Assembly (NCBI RefSeq): GCF_007066085.1 | Contig: NZ_CP041405.1 | Span: 496,001 to 560,000, forward strand | Reading direction: 5' to 3' | DNA length: 64,000 bases | Origin: Paenibacillus thiaminolyticus | GTDB taxonomy: Bacteria; Bacillota; Bacilli; Paenibacillales; Paenibacillaceae | Shown here: positions 48,262 through 58,165 of the stretch, in pieces | How positions within the stretch are numbered: the stretch's first letter is position 1 | Layout: every line of letters begins with the position of its first letter | The notes under the pieces: generated by a model | Seen by the model: the letters and a program-made list of their open reading frames with translations, nothing else | Told to the model about the DNA's origin: nothing | Databases searched by the model: none | Program-made: the position numbers and the translations under genes

Positions 48262-49490
48262 GTGTCTACAGCAGTGCAATTACAAGAGGAAATCCAAGAC
48301 AAAACCTGGGGAGCCCTTCTTAGCGGTAAAGTATCGGAGGAACTGTTACTTTTGTCTGATCCAAACGGAGATTACTACTGGGATAAAGTTAAGGAGAAAA
48401 ATATCAAATATTTTGTTCGGCAATGTGCAGGTCATCCGTGGGCAAACCATTTTGCATTAGCGCTTATATGTTTGTCCGACCGAAATTTAACACCACAATC
48501 GATTATGAATATCACGAGTTCTCTGAATGCTCGATTTCGGGATTTGTTCAATCATTTTTCCTTATGACAATAGAGATTTTAGCGTTCGTACAAAGGCCAT
48601 TACTAATGCAAAAACCAAGCGAAAAGAAGACACTTCGGCTGTAACTCCGTTATTACCTGAAATAAGGGCAGAGGGGCATCTTAGATGGAATCAAGTGCCG
48701 GCTGCGTGAAGCTTACCGTACGGCCATTATGAACGTTAGAGAGCAGCGATTGGCACTTCCAATAGAATTTCATTACCAGAGGTCGAGTATGATGTTGATA
48801 GCAGAAAACATCTATTGCCACCGAAGAGATATATTTTTCAGTACCAGTCGAGACACGTTAACGTTATAACACTTAATGCGATCCTTCGTTTTCTTTTGCA
48901 TGGTATTGTGATTCAATCTGCAGAAGGCAATCAAGTTGTTTTGAAAGCTCATCTGTTGAGACATGCATTTGCGACACATGCGGTTCAAACGGAAAAAATA
49001 CCGGTCGACATTGTGAAAACGCTGCTCCATCAAAAGGACATTGAGGTGACTTCATACTATTCTGCACCCACAGCTCAACAGGTTTCCGAATCAATAAACT
49101 CGCTTCACGAAAACTGGATTTCATATTTCGATATCCAAAAGGGGATTCTTAGGGGACCGGAAGAGCTTAAAGAGATTTATGAAGATTACCGCGAAAAGGT
49201 ACCATGTCAAAGGTAGTGGGAGGTATATGTACTATTGACTCTGTATGCCCGACTAAAATGGCTTGTGTCGGATGTGGAGCAAAAGTTCCGCGTCCGGAAT
49301 TTAAAGACGAAATAGCCGCCTTTTATAATTGGGCGGAGGAGAGTGAAAAACGATTTGAGCAGTTGGGTCTACTCCTTGAAGCAAAGAAAATGAAGATCGC
49401 AAAAAATAGAGCTAAAAACGAACTTAAGGAAATACAACTGATAGAGAAATCTCAAAGGGATGAGACATATGCGCCGGAAATCCGTATCAC
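48262..49490 (+). pseudogene. tnpB-like tyrosine recombinase, decayed
   Basis: Pieces in order against the intact protein at 54050: N terminus to DLFNHFSL (48262-48567), TKAITNAKTKRKEDTSAVTP, a junction to DVDSRKHLLPPKRYIFQYQS, catalytic LLRHAFATHAVQ and LLHQKDIEVTSYY (to 49216), then in another frame the Cys segment ICTIDSVCPTKMACVGCGAK. Several deletions and frameshifts. Confidence 0.88.
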
Positions 49491-49498
49491 CTCCTTAC

Positions 49499-49834
49499 CG
49501 AACTGTTTCGGACAAATCAAAGGTTATTGATCCAGAAGGAATAGGTATCCACCAAAACACAATTCGTAAGAACCAAGAACTTCATAATCATTTTCTTCAG
49601 TATAGAACAACCAAGGTTTATAATCCGCGTAAAAGGTCATCTAAGCCCTTAGATAATGATCTGGATGCTTTCAAGCACATAAAACAGGATCGCGACATAG
49701 ATCGAGTCAGACAGCGTTATATGCAGTTAACAAAGCCAGAATTGGTTGATCTACTGATTCTGATGGAACAGTATATTGCATATCAGAATCAGCATTGGCT
49801 GAAAAGTCAATTTGAGAAGTTTATCAACGAATGA
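49499..49834 (+). pseudogene. tnpC-like protein, N-terminally deleted
   Basis: DPEGIGIHQNTIRKNQELHN, DRDIDRVRQRYMQLTKPELV and EQYIAYQNQHWLKSQFEKF align with the intact tnpC-like protein at 56121. The first 60 or so residues are gone, replaced by the end of the tnpB remnant. Confidence 0.8.
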
Positions 49835-50049
49835 ATCCTATCTCTATCTCTTTAACAAGCAATAGCCTTCAAAATAATTTGGCTAAAGTCAGAGGATGCG
49901 AAGCAACCGAATTGCCAAAGCTGATGGTAGAATCGACAGACTTATACCTTATAAAAAACAGTGGAATTAAATTGACGGAGCAAGTTGAGTGTGATAACAT
50001 TGGTTTAACTTAAAACGAAAAGGCTATGATGAGAAATAGTAGGTATTAG
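49835..50049. other. Spacer between decayed element and T-box
   Basis: A 60-codon frame starting near 49831 has no ribosome binding site of its own and no recognised family. Any right end of the first element could lie here or beyond the AlaRS gene. Confidence 0.3.
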
Positions 50050-50295
50050 GGATCTCACAGAGAGAAGATGGTTGGTGCGAATCTTCATTGATCTAATAGT
50101 GAAGCAGTCTCGGAGCTGTGAACCGAACAGAGGAATCTTAGTAGGCTTCAACGGAGTTCCACCGTTATTCAGGAAACAATATCGGAGATATCCCGTATTG
50201 ATAGAGTGCAGAGAAATCTGAAATTAGGTGGTAACACGGACATAATAGTTCGCCCTAAGTTGACAAGAAATATGTCAGCTTAGGGCTTTTTTGTT
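50050..50295 (+). promoter_or_regulatory. T-box leader with alanine specifier
   Basis: Stem I elements: AGAGAG/GATGGTTGGTGCGA and the 3' side AATAGTGAAGCAGTCTC, where GAA is followed by GCA (50104-50106), an alanine codon, as specifier. The T-box AGGTGGTAACACGG is at about 50226-50239 and the terminator GCCCTAAG...CTTAGGGC-TTTTTT at 50252-50293. Uncharged tRNA-Ala should pair with GCA and the T-box to prevent termination, raising expression of the synthetase gene downstream. Confidence 0.9.
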
Positions 50296-50369
50296 TTATT
50301 TCTTCTCGTTTGAATATCTGCAAAATAATTTTCCGAGAATAAATAATAATTGAAATGGAGGTATTGAGC

Positions 50370-52250
50370 ATGGTGAAAATGACACCAGATGAGTTAAGAA
50401 AATCATATATTGATTTTATGAAAGGAATAGGGGCTAGCCAAGTGCCCTCTTCTAGCTTGTTACCAGAAAATGATCCCTCAACGTTGTTTACAGGAAGTGG
50501 AATGCAACCTATGGTTCCATATTTATTGGGGGAAAAGCATCCGATAGGTAATGAGATTGCTAATATTCAGAAGTGTTTAAGGACAGTGGATATTGATGAA
50601 GTAGGAGATACGTCGCATCTGACATTTTTTGAAATGATAGGTCGATGGGAGTTTAAAGCAAATGAAAATAACTATAAGAAAAAGCAAATCGATGCCATTT
50701 GGAATTGGCATATTATCGAATTAGGAATTGATCCTGGCAGGCTGTATATCAGTGCTTTTATAGGAAGTGATGATTTGAATATACAGAAAGATACGGAAGC
50801 CATTCAAATCTGGTCAGAAAAATTTAAATCAGTTGGTATAGAACCTATCATTGAAGATGATCCCTATCAATATGGAGCATCCAGGGGTGGAAAAATATTT
50901 CTATACGATGAAAAAGAAAATTGGTGGAGTCGAGCCGGAAGTCCATTGGATATGCCTGTTGGTGAACCGGGTGGGCCTGATAGTGAAATGTTCTATGATC
51001 TTGAACCAGGCGGTGATTCACTGGATCATCCTGCTTCTGTAAGCGAGAGGTTTTTAGAAATTGGGAACAACGTATTTATGTGTTACAAAAAAGAAGACAC
51101 AGGATTTGTAAAAATGCAAAATCCCAATATTGATTATGGAGGCGGATTAGAAAGGGTTGCAACAGCCCTTAATGGTGACAAGGATATTTATAATACGGTT
51201 TTCTTCCTTAATCCCAAGAAAAAATTGATGGAGTTAAGTGGTAAACAATATACTGACGATTTAAAGTCATTTAGAATCATACTTGATCATGTGAGAGCGG
51301 CTACTTTTCTAATTAATGATGGTGCGGAGCCAGCTAATAGTGATGCAGGGTATATAACAAGAAGGTTATTAAGAAGGGCGATTCGTGCAGGTAAAAAAAT
51401 AGGTATACAAGGAAGTTTTGTGGGTGAGTTGTCTGAAGTTTATATAGATGAAGCAACAGCTTATGAAGATTTGATCGGTAATAAAAAGAAAGTTATCGAA
51501 ATAGTAAATAAGGAAGAAAATCTTTTCTATAGAACTTTACAGCAAGGAGAATTTGAAATACAAAAACATCTTAAGAATAAGGGTAAAGTTACAGGTGCAG
51601 ATGCCTTTTATTTTTACGAAACATATGGGTTTCCCTTGGAGTTGACGGAAGAGTTTCTAACTGAAAGTGGATATAGCATGGAGGACAAGGCGTCTTATAT
51701 AGAGGCGGCAAAGAAACATGCTGAAAAGAGCAGAACTGCTTCTGCGGGTAAATTTAAAGGTGGATTAGCTGAACATTCAACAGAAACAACAGCGCTGCAC
51801 ACGGTATCTCATTTATTACTTGCTGGTTTAAGGGAAGTTTTAGGTGATCATGTTCATCAACAAGGAAGTAATATTACTTCAGAACGATTACGGTTTGACT
51901 TCAACCATGATGAAAAACTTACGCCAGAGCAAATAGCTGAGGTGGAAAAGTATGTGAATGATGCGATTTCATCAAAAGCAGTTACCTATATTTCAGAGAT
52001 GCCGAAAATTGAAGCGAAAGAAAGTAATGTTGAAGGGAATTTTTGGGATAAATATCCGGATATCGTTAAGGTGTATACAATCAAAGATAACGAAGGGAAA
52101 GTTTGGAGTCGAGAAGTATGTGGAGGACCTCATGTAGAAGATACAACAAACTTAGGAAAGTTCAGTATTAAAAAAGAACAATCTTCTGCTGCTGGAGTTA
52201 GAAGGATTAAAGGAGTAATTAATAAATATTTCCAGAACGCGGAACAATAG
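50370..52250 (+). CDS. alaS: Short, divergent alanyl-tRNA synthetase with editing domain
   Basis: 626 residues from ATG 50370 (GGAGG 8 bases upstream). Class II AlaRS core: FTGSGMQPMVPYLLGEKHP, TFFEMIGRWEFKANENNYKK (motif 2 region, changed from the usual LGNFSFGDYFK), NIDYGGGLERVATALNG (motif 3). Editing domain: HTVSHLLLAGLREVLG and SREVCGGPHVEDT keep the HxxxH and C..H ligands. The C-Ala/DHHA1 domain of normal AlaRS (about 870 residues) is absent. The T-box makes tRNA-Ala the evident partner. As a second copy next to recombinases it may give tolerance to an AlaRS inhibitor; that is inference. Confidence 0.85.
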   Translation: MVKMTPDELRKSYIDFMKGIGASQVPSSSLLPENDPSTLFTGSGMQPMVPYLLGEKHPIGNEIANIQKCLRTVDIDEVGDTSHLTFFEMIGRWEFKANENNYKKKQIDAIWNWHIIELGIDPGRLYISAFIGSDDLNIQKDTEAIQIWSEKFKSVGIEPIIEDDPYQYGASRGGKIFLYDEKENWWSRAGSPLDMPVGEPGGPDSEMFYDLEPGGDSLDHPASVSERFLEIGNNVFMCYKKEDTGFVKMQNPNIDYGGGLERVATALNGDKDIYNTVFFLNPKKKLMELSGKQYTDDLKSFRIILDHVRAATFLINDGAEPANSDAGYITRRLLRRAIRAGKKIGIQGSFVGELSEVYIDEATAYEDLIGNKKKVIEIVNKEENLFYRTLQQGEFEIQKHLKNKGKVTGADAFYFYETYGFPLELTEEFLTESGYSMEDKASYIEAAKKHAEKSRTASAGKFKGGLAEHSTETTALHTVSHLLLAGLREVLGDHVHQQGSNITSERLRFDFNHDEKLTPEQIAEVEKYVNDAISSKAVTYISEMPKIEAKESNVEGNFWDKYPDIVKVYTIKDNEGKVWSREVCGGPHVEDTTNLGKFSIKKEQSSAAGVRRIKGVINKYFQNAEQ

Positions 52251-52697
52251 CTGATGTTTTAGGATTGCCATTTGTAACAACGTTATGAGTTGCCGGGAAT
52301 CCAGGGTGAATGATAAATCCGGCAATCGAAGAGGGTTTGACATCGCTTGGCCTTTCCGTTGGCGGTACCGGAGCACAGTATTCAAAGAAAAAGCAATTCG
52401 GATTAAATCCGAATTGCTTTTTTACTGCAAGAAAGGGGAACTTATAAAAAAACAGAACGAAAATCGAGCTATATGGTGTATGACAGTAAATGAAAATTCA
52501 GTAGTTACTAGGCATTAAATCGATTTATATACATATGTACAAAATACTATATAATATTAAATTACAAGTTTTGTTGACGGTACCATGATTTTCTTATAGT
52601 TTTATATAATGTGTCACATAATATTAAGGACACTCGTTTTGATTCTACGAGAACGTCCTTTTTTTATGAAAATAAAGATGGGGGCAGGGGGGGGCGA
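52251..52697. other. Spacer with AlaRS terminator and left end of the second element
   Basis: The perfect 13-bp stem AGCAATTCGGATT / AATCCGAATTGCT with T run at 52388-52423 ends the AlaRS transcript. A frame from about 52308 (MINPAIEEGLTSLGLSVGG) is not recognised. From about 52600 the sequence matches the left end of the decayed element (ATATAATGTGTCACA against ATATAGTGTTACACA), so the element boundary lies near here. Confidence 0.6.
52628..52665 (+). terminator. Terminator at the left end of the intact recombinase element
   Basis: GGACACTCGTTTT-GATTCT-ACGAGAACGTCC then TTTTTTT, 32 bases before the tnpA-like start; counterpart of 47706-47743. Confidence 0.8.
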
Positions 52698-54050
52698 ATG
52701 GGGTCATTTTTTCATATTTATTGTCCAGAAGGAGTACAGAGTAAATATCGTCTAATTGTATTTGATGATGAAAAGAAGCCATTTATTCCATTGATTGAAT
52801 ATTATCATGATCAGATTAAGAGAATAAGCGAAAGCTCTGTAATTGCATACTTAAACACATTAGAACCTTTTTTCTTATGGCTTAAATATAAAAGCCATTA
52901 TAAAGGAACACTCGTTTCATGGGATCATAAACCTGAAGCCATAAAAGAAGCAGTAAGACAATATCTAATACAAGAAATGCACTGTAAGATTCGAGGGCGT
53001 GAGCATCATGAAGGTATTTATCTTACTAAGAAGAGTACGAAAACAGTGCAATTGTTTTTGTCAGCTATAAAAGGGTTCTATAAGACAATGATTCGATTAG
53101 GAACTTATGCTGACACTAATCCACTAATTGATATTGAATTTGATACCAATTTACCTGAGCGAGCTGGTGAAAGACCGAATAGACCACGCCTACATCAAGC
53201 TGCTGGCACTGAGGAACCGATATCTTATCGAAAACAAACAGACTCATATTTCAAGATTATTAATGAAGAATGGGTTCCAGAAATAATCGGTGATTGGGAT
53301 CTCCCATACCGTATATATCAAGCTGGAAGTAACCAAAATTGGCGATTAAGAGATGAAGTTATAACGAGGTTTATGTTTGAAACAGGTGCAAGAATATCGG
53401 AAATATTAGAACTGACGATTGGTGATTATCGATCACGTTCCGATCTTCATGAATTTGCTGCAAGTAACAAAGGGAGTTTTAAACGAAGAATTAAATTCAT
53501 TCGTATCTCACCAGAAACATTAAAGCTACTAATTAAATACGTTAACTCAGAACGTAGAGAATCCGCTAATTCTCGAGAAAAGTTTAATGAGTTATCTGAG
53601 CATGAGTCATTATTTTTATCAACTAGAGGAACCATTTATACCTATTCAGCGTTCTACGCAAATTGGTCACGTATAACAAACAATGCTGGTATAAAATTGA
53701 ATCCTCACAAGGCGAGGCACTGGTTTGTAACATCTATGCTACGCGGAATCTACGAAAGCTCTGAAACCCAGGGGCAAATTGAGGATAAAAAGAAACAGTT
53801 AATTGAATATATGAAGTGGCGAGACCCAGAGACATTAAACGTATACGAGCATTATTACGATGAACAAAAGTTTAAGGAACTGCATGAGAAATTACAAAAA
53901 AATTATGCAGACCGAGAAAAAGAATACTTTAAGTCATTAAAGAAGAAAAAACAAAGTGCTTTTAACCCCCAAGAACCATCTATGGAAGTTGAAATTAGTG
54001 TTGGCAAACCAGATTGGCTAAACGATTTTTACAGAGGGATGGATGAATAA
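52698..54050 (+). CDS. Tyrosine recombinase, Tn554 TnpA-like
   Basis: 450 residues from ATG 52698, right after a G-rich ribosome binding site; the frame is open further upstream but crosses the terminator. N-terminal arm-binding and core-binding domains, then catalytic residues Arg in TGARISEILELT, His-x-x-Arg in PHKARHWFVTSM and the nucleophile region NVYEHYYDEQKF. First of a three-gene set whose sizes (450, 710, 162) and order match Tn554 tnpA-tnpB-tnpC. Together they insert the element site-specifically without target duplication. Confidence 0.85.
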   Translation: MGSFFHIYCPEGVQSKYRLIVFDDEKKPFIPLIEYYHDQIKRISESSVIAYLNTLEPFFLWLKYKSHYKGTLVSWDHKPEAIKEAVRQYLIQEMHCKIRGREHHEGIYLTKKSTKTVQLFLSAIKGFYKTMIRLGTYADTNPLIDIEFDTNLPERAGERPNRPRLHQAAGTEEPISYRKQTDSYFKIINEEWVPEIIGDWDLPYRIYQAGSNQNWRLRDEVITRFMFETGARISEILELTIGDYRSRSDLHEFAASNKGSFKRRIKFIRISPETLKLLIKYVNSERRESANSREKFNELSEHESLFLSTRGTIYTYSAFYANWSRITNNAGIKLNPHKARHWFVTSMLRGIYESSETQGQIEDKKKQLIEYMKWRDPETLNVYEHYYDEQKFKELHEKLQKNYADREKEYFKSLKKKKQSAFNPQEPSMEVEISVGKPDWLNDFYRGMDE

Positions 54051-56182
54051 TGTCGGTTAAAACAGAACAAATGAATGATTTACAAGAGAAAGTTTGGTTT
54101 CAAATGCTTTACAATAAGTTGCCCAATGATCTTCTTGAATTGAGAGATTCACAAAGCAGATATTATTGGGATCAAGTAGATGAAAAAAACCTTAAATATC
54201 ATATCAAACAATGTATCGGACGTCCATGGGCAAACCATTTTGCTTTGGTACTACTTTGTATAACGGATCGGAATTTGTCACCACAATCCATATTCAATAT
54301 GATCAGCGTATTAAACGCACGTTTTCGTGATCTTTTCGGATATTTTAATTTATCGAATGTAAATGATTTGAACGTTATCCACGTTGAACAATATGTTACA
54401 GGACAGATATTTGAAGGACATTCGGATCGTCAAAGACATTCATTCCTAACAAACTATAATACCTTTTTGTTCAATCTAAATAAATGGGTTGGGACACAAT
54501 TCACTGAATCAGAACAGCAATGTCTATTGCAATACATGCTTCCAAATTTACCGTTTGACAACCGCGACTTTAATGCTCGTACTAAGGCTGTAAATAGTGC
54601 AAAGACCAAACGTAAAGAGGATACATCAGCTATAACGCCCTTATTGCCTGATATTAGAGCTGAAGGGCATCTAAGATGGAATCAGGTTAGCAGACTACGA
54701 GAAGCGTATAGAGAAGCGGTAAGAGCTGTTAGAGAGGATGGGCTATCGCTTCCAATTGAATTTAACTATGAAGAATCGGAATACGTGAATGAACGATGGT
54801 ACTTTAAATTATGGGATATTTCTAGTTTTGATCTCGAAATCTTAGATAAAGAGATAAGTAATTACGATAACAGTGAAAAAGATTACTTTTTGGAGTTTGT
54901 AAAAGCAGAGAATATAGATGATGGTTCTGAAGGTGATGGTCCTTGGTTTCTAGATATCCTTCGTTTACGTATTCTTGGAAACTGGCAGGGTAATCATCCA
55001 ACTGCTGAAAAGCGAGCAAAAGTAGTAAACTATCTTAGACATTGGGGTTATGAAGTAGACGAATCCTCAAAGTCGTCATCTCCATTTTCTCCACGAAACT
55101 CGGGGCTTTTGATCCAAGGATTTCAAATTACGAGAAGGCAGCGACTTACGGATAAGCTATTGATTAACATCGAACCCATTTACGTAGCATGTATGTTCGC
55201 ACGTTTTGCACTAGATGTCATAACTTCATCTGGTGCACGGATCAATGAAGTATTGCAAATTAGTTATGACAAGGATTGTTGCGTAGTTACCTTTGACAGA
55301 AATACTAGTCCACCACAAGCAAACTATATTTTGCGACTTACACCAAAGGGCAGGGAAGAACCTGAGAATTATTATTTACCAGAAGACGTATTCAAATTTA
55401 TGACTGAAATAATTAAAATGTTAAAGGAATCATACAAATCTGATACTCTTCCAGAAGTAGAATTCGATGTTGATAGTAGAAAGCATCTAATGGCATCCAA
55501 GAAATATATTTTTCAGTATGAATCACGACATATTAACCATTTTTCTCTTAATGCAATCCTAAGATTTTTGTTACATGGAATCATAATTCAAGCAGCCGAT
55601 GGATCTCAAGTTATTGTTCAATCTCATAAGCTAAGACACGCATTCGCAACGCATGCGGTTCAAAATGAAAAGCTACCTGTGGATATTGTAATGTCCCTAC
55701 TCCATCAAAAAGATATTGAAGTAACGAATTATTATTCAATGCCAACAACAAAGCAAATTTCGGATTCTGTCAATGATCTGCATGAAAACTGGGTTTCGTA
55801 TATAGACATTCAAAAGGGCTTATTAAGAAAACCTCAAGAATTAAAGGAAATATACGATGATTATCGTGAAAAAGTAGGAACGTTATCAAAAGTAGTAGGA
55901 GGGATATGTACAATCGACACCGTTTGTCCTACAAAGATGGCGTGTGTTGGTTGTGCCGCGAAAGTCCCTAGGCCTGAATTTAAAGATGAAATAACGGAAT
56001 ATTATAATTGGGCTAATGAGAGTGAAAAACGATTTGAAAAGCTTGGACTACCACTCGAAGCTAGAAAAATGAAAATATCCAAAAATCGGGCACGAAATGA
56101 GTTAAGGGAGATTCAACTAATTGAAAAATATCAAGAAGATCAAAAATTCGAAGTTGAAGTCCGAATCAACAAACGAAATTAA
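54050..56182 (+). CDS. Tyrosine recombinase, Tn554 TnpB-like
   Basis: 710 residues; its ATG overlaps the tnpA-like stop in TAATG. Catalytic segments: TSSGARINEVLQI (Arg), SHKLRHAFATHAVQ (His/Arg), LLHQKDIEVTNYYS (His and Tyr). Near the C terminus a four-cysteine motif CTIDTVCPTKMACVGC (about residues 630-645) probably binds zinc, as in TnpB relatives. Longer than Tn554 TnpB (630). Works with the other two products on the element ends. Confidence 0.87.
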   Translation: MSVKTEQMNDLQEKVWFQMLYNKLPNDLLELRDSQSRYYWDQVDEKNLKYHIKQCIGRPWANHFALVLLCITDRNLSPQSIFNMISVLNARFRDLFGYFNLSNVNDLNVIHVEQYVTGQIFEGHSDRQRHSFLTNYNTFLFNLNKWVGTQFTESEQQCLLQYMLPNLPFDNRDFNARTKAVNSAKTKRKEDTSAITPLLPDIRAEGHLRWNQVSRLREAYREAVRAVREDGLSLPIEFNYEESEYVNERWYFKLWDISSFDLEILDKEISNYDNSEKDYFLEFVKAENIDDGSEGDGPWFLDILRLRILGNWQGNHPTAEKRAKVVNYLRHWGYEVDESSKSSSPFSPRNSGLLIQGFQITRRQRLTDKLLINIEPIYVACMFARFALDVITSSGARINEVLQISYDKDCCVVTFDRNTSPPQANYILRLTPKGREEPENYYLPEDVFKFMTEIIKMLKESYKSDTLPEVEFDVDSRKHLMASKKYIFQYESRHINHFSLNAILRFLLHGIIIQAADGSQVIVQSHKLRHAFATHAVQNEKLPVDIVMSLLHQKDIEVTNYYSMPTTKQISDSVNDLHENWVSYIDIQKGLLRKPQELKEIYDDYREKVGTLSKVVGGICTIDTVCPTKMACVGCAAKVPRPEFKDEITEYYNWANESEKRFEKLGLPLEARKMKISKNRARNELREIQLIEKYQEDQKFEVEVRINKRN

Positions 56183-56609
56183 GTGGCTTAATGGTTACTA
56201 TTCTAGTAATAAAGAGCGCGCATTCAAATTAGGTGTAAGTGCCATTGATTCGTTACTTAAAGAGGGAAAAAGAATATCTTATCGTTCTGTGGCATTGAGA
56301 GCAAAGGAAATAGATCCTGAAGGAAAGGGGATCCACGCAAATACTCTAAAAACCAATGAGGATCTTTACTTATATTATCTGAAACATTGTAACTCTACTA
56401 ACTACAATGACCGTATAGATAAAAGTAAGATCATGTTGGATGATTCAATTTATAGGAACATTAAGCTAGATAGGGACATTGAAAGTGTAAAGAAAAGATA
56501 CTCAAGATTGAGTAAAAGTGAACTCATAGCATTGCTAATTAATGCTGAGCAGTACATTGCAGAACAAAATCAAATTTGGTTAAAGCAAGAATTTGAAAAA
56601 TTCTCATGA
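56121..56609 (+). CDS. Tn554 TnpC-like accessory protein (DUF6262 type)
   Basis: Up to 162 residues. The open frame begins with TTG 56121 and overlaps tnpB by 62 bases; a TTG at 56151 is an alternative start. Helix-turn-helix-like RISYRSVALRAKEIDPEGKG and a C-terminal coiled coil with the conserved AEQYIAEQNQIWLKQEFEKF end. TnpC of Tn554 is accessory and affects orientation and efficiency of insertion. Confidence 0.8.
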   Translation: MKNIKKIKNSKLKSESTNEIKWLNGYYSSNKERAFKLGVSAIDSLLKEGKRISYRSVALRAKEIDPEGKGIHANTLKTNEDLYLYYLKHCNSTNYNDRIDKSKIMLDDSIYRNIKLDRDIESVKKRYSRLSKSELIALLINAEQYIAEQNQIWLKQEFEKFS

Positions 56610-56623
56610 TCAAGTCACAGAAC

Positions 56624-56652
56624 AAAAGCAACATCACTTAGATGTTGCTTTT
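56624..56652. terminator. Bidirectional intrinsic terminator
   Basis: AAAAGCAACATC-ACTTA-GATGTTGCTTTT between the convergent tnpC-like and DGQHR genes. Confidence 0.88.
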
Positions 56653-56665
56653 GTGTATTAATTAT

Positions 56666-57661
56666 CTATTTAGATGCCATTATCTCATATAGATCTTTCG
56701 AAAGAGTCTTAGATCCATTTATCCCTTTCAAATACTTGAAAGGACCTTCTATAGACCAGTCGATTTTCCGCAAACGTTTAATAGCCCTAACAAACCCTTG
56801 ATAATCAACATGAGTATTTTCGTCTTTCTTATAGTCATTTAAAAGCCGAGAGCCGGCCATCGCTAATGCATCTAGACACACAATATGAGTTAATCTATGC
56901 TCTTTATAATTTGACCATTCATCAGGATAGAGCTCACGTAATTGATTGAAGTACGTAAGAATTAGACCTAACTTTTCATCTTTAATTACCGTACCGAATT
57001 TACTATCTTTTAGAAAATAATTAGCAATGCGATAAAGGTTTTGTAGTGTTACATGCCTTCCTTTTGTACGTTTCCCAGTTATGCTACCTAGATTATAAAA
57101 AGGGCTATCGCTTCGTGTAACAAGCTCTGTTGCCATCCAACTCAATTCATCTGACTCTCGCTTGAGGAATTTACTTAATGATGAACTAATTCCTTTTGCT
57201 TTTGTATTTATTGTATCGAACAACTTGATTTCCTCATCATCATCCAGGTAATGAAATGCCATAAAAGGAATATTTATTTCTGAATTTGTTTCCTCAACAT
57301 AACGCTTTATTCCTCCAATTCGATGCTGTCCATCCATTAATGATGCTTTACTTTTGCATATCAATCTGCCAAAGGAAGGTCTTTCTTTGCTATAGGCGGA
57401 AAATTCCCAATTGCCTGCACAATTTATTAATATAGGCGTGAAAAGCGCATCCTCACCTTTAGATAAATATGATGCGAAGTCGTCGACACGTTTAGTATCT
57501 GCTGGACGTTGATAACCCTTACCAGAAGAGTGATCATAAGGTTTTACATAAGTTATCTGTAACGCTATAAATGCGGGTAAGTAGCTTTGATATGCTACTT
57601 TACCTCTCATTTTATATTGTAATACATTTTCGATAACATACTGTTTTGCTAAATGAATCAT
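56666..57661 (-). CDS. DGQHR domain protein (DndB-like)
   Basis: 331 residues. DGQHR motif at 110-114 (KASLMDGQHRIGGIKRY), followed by IPFMAFHYLDDDEEIKLFDT INTKAKGISSSL as in DndB/DGQHR proteins. DndB represses phosphorothioation genes, and DGQHR proteins recur in DNA-modification and defence loci, but no dndACDE genes are here. Divergent from an XRE regulator gene with palindromes between them. AT-rich like its neighbours, suggesting transfer together with the recombinase module. Confidence 0.8.
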   Translation of the reverse strand: MIHLAKQYVIENVLQYKMRGKVAYQSYLPAFIALQITYVKPYDHSSGKGYQRPADTKRVDDFASYLSKGEDALFTPILINCAGNWEFSAYSKERPSFGRLICKSKASLMDGQHRIGGIKRYVEETNSEINIPFMAFHYLDDDEEIKLFDTINTKAKGISSSLSKFLKRESDELSWMATELVTRSDSPFYNLGSITGKRTKGRHVTLQNLYRIANYFLKDSKFGTVIKDEKLGLILTYFNQLRELYPDEWSNYKEHRLTHIVCLDALAMAGSRLLNDYKKDENTHVDYQGFVRAIKRLRKIDWSIEGPFKYLKGINGSKTLSKDLYEIMASK

Positions 57662-57766
57662 ATATCAATCTCACTCCTGAAAATATTTAGAATTGATTGA
57701 ATAAATATATATCATATATTATATATTTAACAATGGTAATATATAGTTTAGGTATCTTTAATAAAA

Positions 57767-57793
57767 AGGTATGTACACCTACTCTAATTAGAG
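57767..57793. promoter_or_regulatory. Palindromes in the divergent promoter region
   Basis: Imperfect dyad AGGTATGTACACCT (57767-57780) and perfect CTCTAATTAGAG (57782-57793) directly before the XRE gene; likely operators for that regulator. Confidence 0.5.
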
Positions 57794-57805
57794 AGGTGAC
57801 TACCT

Positions 57806-58165
57806 GTGATAAAAATTAATAGTTATATTGGAGATAAAATTCGTTCTTTTCGTAAATCAAGAGGCCTTACTCAGGAAGAATTAGGAGAGATGGTTGCATT
57901 ACCGCAGCCATATATAGGTGGAATTGAACGGGGGGAGAGGAATATATCTTTAGACACCTTGCAAAAATTATTAGAAGCACTAGATGTAACTCCCAAAGAA
58001 GCATTTAGAGATTATCAAAACAATTTGATTTCAAAAGAAATGATAGAGGCTATTGATCGCATCGATTTAATGTTACTGAGTAGAAGCTTGCAAGAAGTTG
58101 AGTTGATTGAAAAACTTATTGTAGGAGTTATCAGTACAGTCGATGGTTTAGGGGAAATAAAGTAA
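57806..58165 (+). CDS. XRE family helix-turn-helix regulator
   Basis: 119 residues from GTG (GAGAGGTGA upstream). Residues 8-65 are a Cro/CI-type HTH: IRSFRKSRGLTQEELGEMVA, LPQPYIGGIERGERNISLDT LQKLLEALDV. The short helical C terminus is probably for dimerisation. Likely controls itself and the divergent DGQHR gene; typical of restriction and defence controllers. Confidence 0.88.
   Translation: MIKINSYIGDKIRSFRKSRGLTQEELGEMVALPQPYIGGIERGERNISLDTLQKLLEALDVTPKEAFRDYQNNLISKEMIEAIDRIDLMLLSRSLQEVELIEKLIVGVISTVDGLGEIK

Noticed and set aside
52611..52697. N-terminal extension of the tnpA-like recombinase
   Set aside because: The extra frame crosses the element's terminator hairpin, and the decayed copy supports the start at the MGSFFH/MASFFH position.
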